A stretch of DNA of 64,000 nt, taken from the NCBI RefSeq assembly GCF_026230105.1, contig NC_079486.1, positions 2,232,001 to 2,296,000 of the forward strand. The letters run 5' to 3'. The translations under genes and the position numbers were made by a program. Positions 1-11,085 of this stretch are shown in pieces (within the stretch, counting starts at the first letter, position 1; every line of letters starts with the position of its first letter). The notes under the pieces were generated by a model. That model saw only the letters and a program-made list of their open reading frames with translations. It ran no database searches and had not been told where the DNA came from. This stretch comes from Diorhabda sublineata (lineage: Eukaryota > Arthropoda > Insecta > Coleoptera > Chrysomelidae).

Positions 1-139
1 TCTCTGGATTGAGAGTTTGGTTAAGGTTTTTGTTGAATTCTTTCATGTATTCGAGAAATGGTTTAAAGTTGCAGGGTAAATTTCTACTCTATGTAAAACG
101 TCCCCGTTACTATTTGATTTACCTCGTTTTTATACAATT

Positions 140-790
140 TCATAATCAAATTCCTCTAATTTTAATCTTCAACGTACTAATCGCGAGTTTGGCTTTTAGA
201 GCATTGCTAGTATTATTAAAAGAGGGTGTTACTGATATATGAAAAATTTCATACTCTTTTTCAATTGGAGTGGTTTTAACGGGACCGTTCAAGTATATTT
301 TTGCAATATTATCTTGATAATGTCTACAACTGCATAACAGGCATTTTTGCAGATTCGATAGAATTCGGTTCAATCCTAGCTAAAAATAATAATTTTCTTC
401 TACTGTCGTAATGTGAAAGGGGGAGCTGAGCTTTAGTTTTTTTAAGGATTAAATTTTTGAGATCTATTTCTACACCTAGTTGTTTTATTGTGTCATAGCC
501 AATGAGGCTATCGAAATGAAATTTGAAAATACAAAAATTTATCGTTGATTTTGTGTTGAATTCTGGAAATGTTGGAATTTTGGCACAATAATCTTTGGTT
601 GTTGTTTGAAATAAGAAGCAGATAGTAAAAGGCTCTTTAACAATATATTCTGAAAAAACTTTCTTTTTTTTTGTGTTAATGAATTATCTGGTAGCACCTA
701 TGTCAATTAAAAGTTTCAAAGGTGGATTCAAAATTTTAATATACGGAAGATCTGTTCTGTCACAGATTGAATTAAGTTCTATATGATTGT
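140..790 (-). pseudogene. Ty3/gypsy aspartyl protease (start of pol), broken
   Basis: The minus-strand translation reads LLIDIGATR followed by a stop and FIN, which is the retropepsin active-site region (family consensus DTGAT) with D kept, T changed to I, and a TAA just after the motif. Downstream on the same strand comes IPTFPEFNTKSTINFCIFKF and then LIGYDTIKQLGVEIDLKNL, the conserved stretch that follows the protease core in insect gypsy-group elements. The protease would normally process Gag-Pol in the virus-like particle. The in-frame stop argues against function. It lies directly 3' of the gag region of the same element. Confidence 0.65.
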
Positions 791-899
791 TTGATTTGTG
801 GCTACATATTTTCTTGTTGGTTATTTTCGCAGTGTTCGTCATTTGTATCGTCTAAGGTTTGTTTATTGTTTCAAGTTTTTCCGAGGGAGATATTGGATT

Positions 900-1800
900 C
901 TAGCAGCTTGATTTCTGTTTACTGATGTGGAAGGTCGATTTATGGAGTAATTTGAAATTGCGCTTATAGGAATAGGTCTTTGAAAGTTATTCTGTGGCTT
1001 TCTAAAAGTATTGTTTGAAATTCCACTCATAGAGGTAAGTTTCGGTGGTAGAGCTTGGGGCTTTGGTTTGATGAATTCTGATTTCTTGGAGGGCCAAAAA
1101 CTTGGCGATTAGTGAAAAACCTCTTATATGGCAAAGTACGTAATTGGGCCACGTGGAAAATAGTTAGGGTTTTGGAAACTATTTTGGTAATTTGGTGGTG
1201 GTGTGTTTAACTGGGAATTAGGAGAGTTATTGTTCAAAGTTTTGTCTCTGTACAGGTCTAGACTATCAAGGTTTTGTCATTGTAAATATCTTATATTATT
1301 TTCTGAAATTATTTGTTGTCTGGCTTCGGCTATTGTATTATGTTTTATAGCACAACTAGTTGAAATGGTTCTTTTAAACCGCACAAAAATATTTTCAGAG
1401 CGTGAGTATCATAAAACCTCTTTTTTATTCTAACGGCGTCACCATTTTCGTGAAGGTCGACATAGTTATACAATAAGCTCAAATTTGACAAAAGCCTGGT
1501 ATGAAAATGTAAAGAATTCTCTGTATTACCTTGTCTTAATTGACCTAAATCAAAAAGTAAACAATTTTCATTACCTACTAATTTTGAATAAATTCTATAA
1601 ATAAGACTTATATTTTGAATACAAGCAGAGTTAACAGGATCCCAATACGTATTTATTGAAGTATTACTAATAATCTTGGAATAACATCCAAAAGTTCAGT
1701 ATCAAACTTCGGAATTGACAATGTTAAATTACTAATATTACTTGTATTTGATATCAAGGAATTAATAATTGAATCTTCAATACACGAATTACTGAATTCA
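900..1800 (-). pseudogene. Ty3/gypsy gag (structural protein), broken
   Basis: A minus-strand stretch around 1560-1370 reads ENSLHFHTRLLSNLSLLYNY and then ALKIFLCGLKEPFQ, which matches the capsid C-terminal pattern of gypsy-group Gag (typical form: ALxxFLxGLxEPLG). Stops and frameshifts occur on both sides. No zinc knuckle was seen, as is usual for this group. Gag would form the particle around the element RNA. The assignment rests on this short conserved block plus position between PBS and protease. Confidence 0.5.
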
Positions 1801-1980
1801 TTTTCTAGATCAAAAGATATATCTTTTTCTATATTATATTAAAACTATTCACACTATGTGATTTTCTTACAACTTACAAAATTGTGGTAATAAATCTATT
1901 TTCTTGTTTCGTAGATTCTTCTTATCACTGAACTAATAGTTGATACCAAAGAGTTATTTACTATAAAATCCCTTTCAGTA

Positions 1981-1997
1981 TCCTACTGACTGCGCCA
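1981..1997 (-). other. Retrotransposon primer-binding site (tRNA-Ser type)
   Basis: Minus-strand TGGCGCAGTCAGTAGGA. Gypsy-group insect elements use TGGCGCAGTCGGTAGGAT, complementary to the 3' end of tRNA-Ser, so the match is one base off. It marks the 5' LTR boundary at about 1998-2000 on this strand. Confidence 0.65.
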
Positions 1998-2307
1998 CTT
2001 TATATTTTATAATTATGCAAATTTTGACCTTATTAGATAGTTTTTTACTTCTGAGATGACAACTATTGTTACTACAGATAAATAAATATTTACGAAATAG
2101 TCCATCAAATAAAATTTAAACATTTTCTAGCTTTTTGTAGCATTTTAAATTTTTTGAAAATATAAAATAATACAGATATTTTTTTATATAACCATGTAAT
2201 TGTTACTAAAACGTCAAAGTTGTTCAAAACGTCTTGGAAGTGACAGAATAAGTGCAATCTTCTTCTAAATTAAACCACATTAAACCGAATCCGATACAAC
2301 TATATTA

Positions 2308-2563
2308 ATGGATTCATCCGACGAAGAACTTCCCGAAGCCATTTTGAAGGCTGCAAATGAAACTAATTCCGAGCTGTTACCTGCCAAATGATTTAAAACC
2401 GTTACCGTCATCATCATCTTTATGCGACCTGCAACCGATGCCATCCTCATCAACGTCATCTACCTTCCAGTTGAAATCAAATAACTCCACTGGACCGGCA
2501 ATTCTTACTAGTCTACAGAATACAACAAATTGTGTTTTCAATATTAATATTTATGATAATTAG
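2308..2563 (+). pseudogene. Internal-deletion derivative of a tyrosine-recombinase (Crypton-like) gene
   Basis: An ATG at 2308 opens MDSSDEELPEAILKAANET and ends at a TGA after LLPAK; another frame continues to a serine-rich tail ending in NCVFNINIYDN with AATAAA-like signals about 40 bp later. From memory, this acidic start and this ending are the two termini of a tyrosine-recombinase-like protein abundant in insect genomes; the whole integrase core would be missing. If right, this is a non-autonomous derivative keeping only gene ends. It is followed at 2.67-2.81 kb by a palindromic module. I have no alignment, so the family call is tentative. Confidence 0.42.
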
Positions 2564-2664
2564 TAGTTTTTAGTTAAAGTTTTGTATATTATTATGTTTG
2601 TTGGAATAAAATAATTTTATATAATTGGGTTGGCATACTTTTTTTGTATATATGGTCGTAGAAA

Positions 2665-2806
2665 AAATAATGTTCCTAACTCATGCGTAAAGTGACTTTC
2701 CCGCACTTGACAGCTTGCCCGAACTCCGCTCCGCGTCGTTCGGGACAACTGCAGTAGCGGGCGGGAAAGTATCACTTTCCGCACTTGTTAGGAAAATAAC
2801 TATTTA
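2665..2806. repeat. Palindromic GC-rich repeat module, copy 1
   Basis: A ~140-bp segment with inverted ends (left GTTCCTAACTCATGCGTAAA, right complement of GCACTTGTTAGGAAAATAAC) and a central palindrome CCCGAACTCC / GTCGTTCGGG. Its right half recurs almost exactly at 16045-16125. It is GC-rich in an AT-rich setting and sits just downstream of the Crypton-like relic, so it may be that element's tail or a foldback MITE. Confidence 0.65.
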
Positions 2807-3400
2807 AAAATTTCATTTAATTTATTTTACACAGATTTTTATGTTACTATGTACAATGAAGTCTACAATCATTCTCCCGAATTTTGTTATAATTAACAAT
2901 AAAGAAATGTCGTATTACTGACCCAGCAGACTAACGACCTCGTACAAATAAAATAATGATGTTGCGGATTATAGGTAAATTTCATTCTATAACTAGCACT
3001 CATTATACATGATGTTCCTTAATGACATACTAATATTTAAGGGGGCGATTCTTGGGCCTATCCTAAGAAAAATAGTTTTTTTATTCTTATTTTCATGCCA
3101 ATTCAAATATTCTTATGAAATTTGGTGTATATACATTAAAGAGCGTTTTTTCGCATAAATTAAATAAAAAGTATTAGTTTCGACAGAAAACTGATATCCA
3201 CTGAATACAATCTTCACTAGACTAAGTGTCCGTACATAGCACTATTTTTTCTTTCGATTGATTTACAACTTCATGGCGAAAATTTGTAGGAAATTTCAAA
3301 TCCTTATTAATATTGGAATGTAGAATAATAATCAAGAGACACTGACTACACCACGCGAAAAATAAAACAGAAATGCACGACTCACAAAACAAAATGATGC
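2807..3400. other. No gene recognised
   Basis: AT-rich sequence without a supported coding region or repeat. Only the 3' part of a copia remnant approaches from the right. Confidence 0.4.
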
Positions 3401-3479
3401 AATAATACGTGTGTAGACAAAACATACCACTGTTTGTACAAAATGTACCAGCGATTAGCAAGAACCAATTGCTGATCAA

Positions 3480-4040
3480 TGGTAAATTCAGCCTAAATGC
3501 CTCCGGGTCTATCGGTCTCCATAGATCTGTATGTATTATTTCCAAAGGCCTTGTTGCTCTGGTCCTCTCGGTGTCAAACGGAAATCTAACCTGCTTTGCT
3601 TTCAAACATATTTCCGAAGGGGTGTCATAGCTTTTTATATTCTTATTGTCTATACCCATCATCATATAGTTTTCTATTGATTTTTTAATGTTGTTTATAT
3701 GTAAAATTTCCCAATTTTCTATATCAATTCATAATTTTTTTTCTTTTATTTCCGTCAAATAACTTGTTACAAAGCCACATTTACTAAAATTCACTTCATT
3801 AAAACCTGTTGAATTTTCTTCCCTTTAAAAACTTTTTCATCATTCTTCATAACATATAATTTTTCCGTTTAAAAAATCACTTACCTCTGGTTTTGAATAA
3901 AGGCATTAACAGAAATTGATACGCATTGATTAGATACACAAATATCTAAATTTATTTCACTTGTCATATCTCTATCCCCATTTCTACGCAAATGAGTAAT
4001 ATCCCCTTTTTGAGCACCTGTGACATACCATTGCATTTAC
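3480..4040 (-). pseudogene. Ty1/copia pol fragment (protease end to integrase start)
   Basis: The minus strand reads SYDTPSEICLKAKQVRFPF and then TRATRPLEIIHTDLWRPIDP. In copia elements the pre-integrase region is CxxCxxGKQ...FP followed by RAxRPLExxHxDxxGPIxP, the entry to the integrase core, so H-T-D is the first catalytic Asp region; G of GPI is replaced by R. Upstream (about 4000) a QWYVTGAQKG stretch may be a decayed protease DSGA motif. No reverse transcriptase follows: an unrelated hydrophobic frame takes over below about 3480. This is a short dead fragment, not related closely to the copia copy at 60-64 kb. Confidence 0.6.
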
Positions 4041-4821
4041 ATTAAAAGCAACCAAGTGACCTTTTTCTTTTTTTATACACGTTTCATTCTCGGATATTAA
4101 CCTAGCTATAAGCTTCATGAGGATTTTATCATTTTTTGGAGTGGATTCTCATGCAATTTTAAAAAAATTAAACCTATCTGGCAAAGAACTTGAAATTTTG
4201 GACATCAACATATCATCTGCTATCCTGCATCAGAGTTTTTAGGCGATAAGCCAAATTTTCTAACCTACTTATATGCATGGACATATGACACCCTCTTTCG
4301 TAAGAATAATTGAAAAATTCCTGCAAAATACTACATTTTTGTTGTTCAGTACAGTACCTTTTCTAAATATTAAAAATAAGTTTTCATACATTTTACATAG
4401 GGTGTTGTAGTTAATAAATATCCTTTGTGCATGAGCATCTTTCTTGATCCATAGCTTCTTTTTCTTATCATCTGTATTTCAATTTCAATCAACCAAAATT
4501 CCAAAAGCAAAACAGTGTTTTTCATATTTTATCGTCCTTCACGACGAGCTGAATCGATATGCATATGGGAAAATACTGGGACTATTGTTCTGAAAATTTG
4601 CTTGAATGGTTTTTCCGAAATGCTCGTTTCGGCTAAAATAATTTCATTTTTCTGAAACTTTCAAAACTTACTCCGAAGAAAGTACATCCCCAAAATTTTC
4701 ATTGTTTACTATTCTATTTAAATATTACTGAATGGTTGACTACGACTTTTTCTTTTAAGTACAGCATTTGTAAAAGAATGCCTGTAATCCAAAACCGGTG
4801 TAAATATAATAAAGTATATAA
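4041..4821. other. Unassigned, probably decayed copia gag side
   Basis: No clear frame or repeat. Position upstream of the copia fragment suggests remains of its 5' part, but nothing in the sequence proves it. Confidence 0.3.
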
Positions 4822-5098
4822 GAACACCGTTACCTAACAGACGAAAAACACCAACTAATAGATGGAGATCGCCATATAATAGATCCAGAACATCATCACC
4901 ACATAAATGTGGACCATCACCTATTAAATGTGGACACTATTACCTATTAGACATAAAAGACTATCATCTAAAAGATATAGAAAATCATTGCTAATTAGAC
5001 GTAGAACTTTATCGCCTGAAAGTATTAGTAAAACTTTCCCTATTAGACGGGGTATATAGATATAGAACGACAACATATGATATAGAACCACGTTATTG
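4822..5098. repeat. Degenerate ~23-bp tandem repeat
   Basis: About twelve imperfect units of 21-24 bp, loosely GAAC-ATCAC-CTATTAGA-TATA, run in a row (for example GACCATCACCTATTAAATGT, then GACACTATTACCTATTAGAC, then AAAGACTATCATCTAAAAGA). Units differ at many positions, so the array is old. No coding potential is seen. Confidence 0.6.
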
Positions 5099-6037
5099 GA
5101 ATCGAAACAACTTTCATACTTTCTGGGTTGATTGTTTTATTAAATACGTGATGATAATTTGTATGCTGTATTTACTTCTACTACTACCACACCACACTTT
5201 CTATTACACTGTCTGACGCCTGTTTCGATGTTCTCCTCTAGTTTCTATGTATTCTGTTTAAAACAAAAAATATTAACGAGTATAATTTGATTTCAGATCA
5301 AAAGTTGATTAAATTTCGCTAAAGGAATTGAACAAAATATGTAATTTGATCCATTTGGTCGAAAAAAACTATAAACTACAGAAAGAGGTGATTCATAAGG
5401 TATCAACTGTTTTTGTTATTTGTGACAACTGCATATCGTATAATAATCGTTGAACAAATAATCAATTGATTATTTGAAGGAAAGAATAACATTACTCAGA
5501 CTGAATTAGATCAATTTTCAAATGCAGTGGTAAGTTCAATAATATCTCCTCTTGTACTGGATACTTTGGACAATTTGAAATTTTTGTATCTTAGATTAAT
5601 CCCAACAAATATTTTTTTTATATACATGACCTAAAGTGATTAAATTTTTCAATGAATCTGTAACTAATTCCTAATTTTATTGTAGGGACTTGAACACTGT
5701 ATGACAATTATAGAGTTGTAAAATTCCAAAGCCAAGTAAAACTTGGTTATATTTTATTTCAGAAATATATAGAGTAATAAAATCTCATTAGGTATGCAAA
5801 GGGACCACAGAGTGACCCAACGAATATTTGAGCCACTTTGTGGCATTGATTTAATTATAAATAAAGTTTTTATCAAGTGCAGGTAGTATCACCCGGGTTG
5901 GGGTCAATATATGGGTTTAGCCTATTGTTATCCATCCAAAAACTGAAAATAATGTGCCAAAGGCATGCCAGTAGGATACTCGTAAAAAGGAAAGAATTTT
6001 ATTTTAAAAGAATAAAAATTAGGCATTATATACATAG
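5099..6037. other. No gene recognised
   Basis: AT-rich. The only notable word is TTACACTGTCTGACGCCTGT near 5202, which resembles the arm of the inverted repeat at 36.7 kb. Confidence 0.4.
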
Positions 6038-6039
6038 TA

Positions 6040-6076
6040 CAGGGTGCGGCAGCATAACTTCCTTTTTTAAAAAGTT
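6040..6076 (+). repeat. Left terminal inverted repeat of the DD41D element
   Basis: 37 bp, identical to the complement of 7324-7360 except position 30 (A versus C). Preceded by the TA target site duplication. Confidence 0.95.
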
Positions 6077-6136
6077 CGCCATTTAGTCGGTAGATGTCGT
6101 AACGGAGTGCTAGTGGTCTCGTTCGAGAGGGGGGAC

Positions 6137-6165
6137 TATAAAGTTTTGTCCCGGCTCAGTTCAGT
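6137..6165 (+). promoter_or_regulatory. TATA box and arthropod initiator of the transposase gene
   Basis: TATAAAG at 6137-6143 is followed by two overlapping-distance TCAGT initiator words at 6156-6160 and 6161-6165. The second Inr places +1 about 26 bp after the TATA start and gives a roughly 10-nt leader before the ATG at 6173, a plausible arthropod core promoter. Confidence 0.55.
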
Positions 6166-6172
6166 CGCCATC

Positions 6173-7249
6173 ATGCGTTGGAACAGTGAGGAGCGTGCGT
6201 TTGCCGTTGAGGTTTACTTTTCGAGCGGATGTTCTGTGATCGCAACCCAGCGCGCCTTTCGGAATCGCTTTAATTTAGCCCCCTTGGCCCCTGTCCCGGA
6301 CCGGAAATCAATTGTTACGTGGGTCACTACGTTCAGACAAACTGCAAGTGTGACAAGACGAAGAACTGGAGTCCCTCGGCCCATTAGATCACCGGAGAAC
6401 ATTGAGTTAGTTAGAACTTCAGTGTTGCGATCACCACGGCGTTCTGCGCGCAAACATGCGTCTGCCCTTGGACTTTCCGATCGTTCTGTGAGGAGAATAC
6501 TTCATGATGATCTTCATTTTCATCCATACAAGATGGCAATTGTGCAGGAACTTTCTGAACGTGACTTCAATTCTCGGAGGAACGCGTGTGAGGTTTTTCT
6601 GGAAGTCGTTCCTGAGGACGCTATTGTTTTTTTTAGTGATGAAGCCCATTTTCATTTGTGTGGATCCGTAAACAAACAAAACATGCGCTACTGGGCTGAT
6701 ACCAATCCTCGACAATTGCATCAACGGCCTTTGCATTCACCTAAAGTCACAGTGTGGTGTGCAATTTACTCACGTGGAATTATTGGTCCCTGGTTCTTTG
6801 AGGAAAATGAAGTCACAGTGACAGTGAATTCGCACCGGTATGTAAACATGTTACAGGAATTTTTTTTCCCACGGCTAGATGAGTTGGACTTAGGGGACAC
6901 TTGGTTCCAACAAGACGGAGCAACGGCACACACTTCAAGAACATCGATGGCTGTTTTGAGGGAACACTTCCCAGAGCGCCTTATCTCAATTAGGGGCGAT
7001 TTGGAGTGGCCAGCCCGCTCTCCCGATTTGACCCCTTGTGATTATTTCCTATGGGGTTTTTTAAAATCCCGTGTGTATGTGAACCGTCCAAGGACCCTAC
7101 AAGATTTGAAGTCGAACATCCAGGAAGAAATTGCCAACATAACGCCTGCTATGCTGGCAAGAGTCATGACAAACGCCAGAAATCGGTTTACTCAGTGTAT
7201 GGAGAATGGGGGACGTCACCTAACTGATTTGATCTTCAAAACTCAGTAA
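6173..7249 (+). CDS. DD41D mariner-type transposase
   Basis: 358 residues, no stop or frameshift. It catalyses cut-and-paste excision and integration at TA. The N-terminal ~110 residues (MRWNSEERAFAVEVY onward) form paired helix-turn-helix DNA-binding domains of the kind labelled DUF4817 in insect proteins. The RNase-H-fold catalytic domain follows: first Asp in FFSDEAHFHL, second in WFQQDGATAHT, third in SPDLTPCDYFLWG. I count 41 residues between second and third Asp, hence DD41D (mariner itself is DD34D). I start at 6173 rather than the in-frame 6107 because 6173 follows the TATA/Inr promoter and begins the family-like HTH. Flanked by intact inverted repeats, so it may be functional. Confidence 0.93.
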   Translation: MRWNSEERAFAVEVYFSSGCSVIATQRAFRNRFNLAPLAPVPDRKSIVTWVTTFRQTASVTRRRTGVPRPIRSPENIELVRTSVLRSPRRSARKHASALGLSDRSVRRILHDDLHFHPYKMAIVQELSERDFNSRRNACEVFLEVVPEDAIVFFSDEAHFHLCGSVNKQNMRYWADTNPRQLHQRPLHSPKVTVWCAIYSRGIIGPWFFEENEVTVTVNSHRYVNMLQEFFFPRLDELDLGDTWFQQDGATAHTSRTSMAVLREHFPERLISIRGDLEWPARSPDLTPCDYFLWGFLKSRVYVNRPRTLQDLKSNIQEEIANITPAMLARVMTNARNRFTQCMENGGRHLTDLIFKTQ

Positions 7250-7323
7250 AACAAAACTTTATGTATGTGCCTGTATTATAAAAAACGAATAAAAATTTTC
7301 TGATTCATACAATAAGTTTTATT

Positions 7324-7360
7324 AACTTTTGAAAAAAGGAAGTTATGCTGCCGCACCCTG
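7324..7360 (-). repeat. Right terminal inverted repeat of the DD41D element
   Basis: Complement matches 6040-6076 at 36 of 37 positions, followed by TA. Confidence 0.95.
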
Positions 7361-7439
7361 TATTAGGAACCCTTATTTTTTATTAAACATTATACAAAAA
7401 ATACATTATACAGAAATTAAATTATAAAAAATCGTAATA

Positions 7440-8340
7440 TTTTTCGTCAACTCTTTTTGACGTTATACTTAACGGGTCCACAGTCCGATTGATCAAGTAG
7501 TCAAGATCCCACATTTTCTCCTCTTCTTTAATGACATGCTGGGCTGCTTTTCGGCAGTTCTCTGGAGGCTCTTAATGGCTTGATCAAAAAATAGCTTAAC
7601 GTCTTTCATTTTGAATATCGTGTTGTGTCTTGCTACATACTTTAACTTGCGCCCATATTAGTTATATATATATAGTTATATACTGCTATATCTTGCACGG
7701 CGTATTTCATAAAACTATGTTTATGTAAATTTGCTAGCTAATGGATATTTTTTTATCAAATTATCTTCGAATTCAATACTTTTGGTTGTTAACCAGTCAA
7801 TAATTTCTTGTTTTCTCCAAAATGAAGTTGGAGTCATCTCTATGCTTCGAGAATGATAACATGCGTTATCAATAACTACTACTGAATCAGCAGGAAGATA
7901 TTTATAATTTCACCAAATTAGTCTTCACAAACATCCGAATCCATGTCCTCGTGGTAATCTCCCATATGGCACTATTGAAAGGTTAGCAAACCTTCTTTTA
8001 AAAATCTCTCTTCGCTTCCAATATGGACATTTATTAGTCTTTTCCCTTTACCTGAAGGCACCTTAATACCTGTTGACAGGCCTTCCATGAAAGCTTGGCG
8101 AGCTTTGGTTATATTTTTGTCTTGTCACATTTTTGGTACTGTATAACCTTCATTAATCTACGTCTGATCAAGATAAAAAATTTTCTTCTTCTGTGTTCTG
8201 TACTGTGCTTTATACTTAAGTATTTTCGTCACCAGCAATCAATTTCATCGTTTTTAAATAAAAGTGCTTTAAGGTTATGCTTTTCCCAGGCAAAATCCAT
8301 TTTCTCAAAGTGGTCCATAAAAGTTTTTTAGTTATCAACG
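7440..8340 (-). pseudogene. Long-spacer DDE (Tc1/mariner-superfamily) transposase relic, copy 1
   Basis: Minus-strand pieces in changing frames read YLDQTWINEGYTV (first Asp), KVPSGKGKRLINVHIGSEE, then VVVIDNACYHSRSIEMTPTS (second Asp) and KQEIIDWLTTKSIEFEDN. The second family member at 56.8-57.7 kb has the same landmarks, including TGKGQRLIILHIGSENG and a MDNASYHS motif. The 3' end bearing the catalytic Glu (NPIELIW type) is not recognisable here. Several stops and at least three frameshifts show it is dead. Confidence 0.68.
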
Positions 8341-8431
8341 GAATACTGTCATCCTGGCCAAGCTTCATTAAAATTTTATCTAGGGTGGGTATTTCTTTAT
8401 TAAAATAAAAAGAATTACAATTGGAAATAAT

Positions 8432-8470
8432 CGATTAATCGAAAATAATCAATTTTAGATTATTCGAAAA
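8432..8470 (+). repeat. Left subterminal CGATTAATCG block of the hAT element
   Basis: CGATTAATCG at 8432-8441 followed by degenerate AATCAATTTTAGATTATTCG. Matches, inverted, the right block near 12250-12335. Confidence 0.6.
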
Positions 8471-8934
8471 TCGGAAATAAGACTTCAAAAGAACGATTGT
8501 GGTTTGTTTCGTACAAAATACAGGATAAAGAGCGAGTATACCACTAGGAACATACAGAAGACATTATGATTTGATTCCCAATAAAAACAAACCAAATAAT
8601 GAACCTACAGAAGCCACTTAAAAACTCTCTTTTAAATTCAATTAAACTGTACCAAAACCATTATGCATTTTTGGGAATGAAAATAGGCAAGAAACATTGT
8701 ATTTTATAAAACCAAATTCTCACAGGATGTTGTCCACAAGCTCCACCTTACACAAAATTCTCTTTTGTATATTATTAATTAAAAGTGAAAAGTTTCAAAA
8801 TAAACTCTTTAGTCTTAGATTAGGCTTGCAACTAAAAGCAAAATAAAAAATTATTATCTTGAAAGATGTTTATTATAAATTTTTAGGAATGTTAACAAAC
8901 GTTTTATTCATAGTTAAAAAAACAAGCTGGTAAT

Positions 8935-11085
8935 ATGATGTCCAGTTAGTGACGCTCTTAGGTATGTTACTATTTGGCCTCCTTTGCTAAATACTCGCTC
9001 AGATGGAACACTTGAAGCTTGAATACAGAGAAACTCTTTTGCACATTGGAAAAGAAAAGGAAATACATGTGCGTTATATTTCCACCATATCAATGACTGG
9101 TATATTCATATATTGTTCGATTTCATTTTTAATTTTTACATTTAAACTCACAACATTATTAGCTTCATACTAATAACTAACAGTTTTCATAGATTTGAAT
9201 ATTGAAAGTCCGCTTTTATTTTCTCCTGATGACGCAGCTCTATTCTCAGAAACTGGAATTATTTCTAATTAGCTACTAAGTTGTAATATTATATCTTCAA
9301 TTATCTGGTTTTCTGCAGAAGAAAAGGATCCTTTAAAATGTGGGTCTATGAAGGTGGCAGTCTGCAATAATTTATGAGTTTTCTTGTTGCTTTCATATCT
9401 GTTTTTAAGTGTGTTTAAAATTAATGAAGCTATTTCTCTTTTTAGTTCTACAATATCTTCATCAATTTCAGTTTCATCGTATTCAACTACCAATGTTTTA
9501 CCTAATTCCAAAGAAATAGGTAGAATGGTAGATCCCGTTACATAATTTTCTCCAGAGTTTCTGAAATGTTTTGAATTGGAATTAGTAATTCCAGGATAAC
9601 ATTCAGGTGTTTCAAATGGTCAGCGTTTAGTATAAGCTTTTTTTAATGTCCATTATTATAGGATTGTACAAAATTAAGAGATTTACTTCTTGTTGAACAA
9701 TTATCTTGATTAAATTTAAAAGAGACCACCATCGCGTTTTAGAAAAGGAAGGAATTTTTGTTTCCTTAGTGTTGTATTTTTTCTGAATTATTTTAAAATC
9801 TCTTAACAGCTTTCCAACTATGTGCAAAAATATTCTGAATTTTTTAAATTTTACCTATAGTTTCGCTTACTTTTGTATTTTCAAAACATTTTTTTACTGC
9901 AATATTAATAGCATATCCAAAACAACATATATGGGCTATTCCCATATCCTTAATAGCTTTTCATACATTACTTAAGTAATCTGTGGTAAACGATGTATTT
10001 GCTTTTTCTTCAATACTCCACTTGTTTAAAATAAGATTTATATTATTACATAAGTTTTCAGCAGTATGATCTTCATCCATTTCATAACAGCCCAAACAAA
10101 CGCTTACTAACTGATAATTTTCGTCTACAAAATGGCATGTAAGGGCGATATAGGACCTGTTTGCAATGGTAGTCCAGCAATCGGTGGTACAAGATATAAA
10201 TTTGGCTTGTTTTAAAATGGCTTCAATAACTCTGCGCGTTTCATTGTACAAATTAGGAATTAACTTTTGTGACAATGTGTTTCTGCTGGGTAATTTATAG
10301 CTTCCAATTAAAACTTGTACAAATTTTTTGAAACCGTCTTTTTCTACTATAAGGCATCATTTCTGTACCTACGAAAAAAGCCAAAGCCATGTCGGTTTTG
10401 GTTTGTAACTTTTTTGTCATCGTAAAGCTTTTTTTTGCACGCTTATTTAGAAGTTGAAGGGACTTGTATTAATAGTGGTATCTGTGATGAAGAAGAAGTT
10501 GATTCTGTCCATACTACTGAGATTTCGTCTACATCTGTAGTTTGGATCACGATATTTCCTCTTTATAACTCGACATTCTAAAAACAAAAGCATTTATCAA
10601 TGATTTTTTTCAATATATTTCAAAATCCCTGAGGGATTTTGCTCAAAATCAATCTGAACTGACTATTTGTGCAAAATTTCAAATGGATTGCTCAACTGCA
10701 AAAGTGTCGGTTTATGGTGTGGGACACTTTATTGGCCTGGCTCGCATTCGGTAAATGCCTAGAGCGTAACGAGTGATGAGGAACTGCGTTCCAAAAAACG
10801 CACTATATCCATGTACCATACCGTAGTTTGTATTGTACTATGAAATAATATTTACCTTGATTCATCATCGCTTATTTCAGTACTCGCAGATTTTTCTGTT
10901 CGATGAATATTTTGCATCTCGTAAAGAAGTGGATGCTTTGCCTTCAAGTGATTTCTTAAATTGGTAGTGTTACCTCATATTTTTTTTATATTTTCTACAA
11001 ACTGAGGTGTCTCCACTTCCAGATTTATTGAAGATATGCCAAAGTAAGCTTCTTCCTCTATTTTCTTCCATATTCCTAAATAAAG
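8935..11085 (-). pseudogene. hAT transposase (BED finger to dimerisation domain), broken
   Basis: From 5' to 3' on the minus strand: a BED-finger start (WHIFNKSGSGDTSVCRKYKK, then after a frameshift NHLKAKHPLLYE) near 11085-10925; ISCTTDCWTTIANRSYIALT and CHFVDENYQLVSVCLGCYE near 10275-9961, the catalytic-domain entry; KTRWWSLLNLIKIIVQQ near 9740; FIDPHFKG near 9350; and the C-terminal dimerisation domain SVPSERVFSKGGQIV with SLTGHHITSL near 9030-8940. The order and motifs are those of Hermes/ZBED-type hAT transposases, which excise and insert DNA with 8-bp duplications. At least five frame breaks make it non-functional. Confidence 0.85.

Larger units (their letters stand above)
1..1997 (-). 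mobile_element. Ty3/gypsy retrotransposon remnant, gag-protease end, cut by window edge
   Basis: On the minus strand the order is primer-binding site (near 1990), gag (about 1800-900), then aspartyl protease (about 790-140), which is the 5' half of a Ty3/gypsy element; reverse transcriptase and integrase would lie beyond the left edge. The PBS sequence TGGCGCAGTCAGTAGGA is the tRNA-Ser-type site common in gypsy-group insect elements. Reading frames are interrupted in several places, so the copy looks dead. I could not define the 5' LTR beyond position 2000. Confidence 0.72.
6040..7360 (+). mobile_element. Complete Tc1/mariner-superfamily element with DD41D spacing
   Basis: A 1321-bp unit flanked by TA (6038-6039 and 7361-7362). 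Both ends start CAGGGTGCGGCAGCATAACT; the inverted repeats are identical for 29 bp and extend to 37 bp with one mismatch. Inside is one long uninterrupted transposase frame with its own TATA box, initiator and AATAAA signal. TA target duplication, DDE/D catalytic motifs and the HTH start place it in IS630-Tc1-mariner. This is the only structurally intact autonomous-looking element in the window. Confidence 0.95.

Noticed and set aside
1203..1433. 76-codon plus-strand frame
   Set aside because: It is antisense to the gypsy gag remnant.
3409..3630. 73-codon plus-strand frame
   Set aside because: It is the antisense shadow of the copia integrase fragment.
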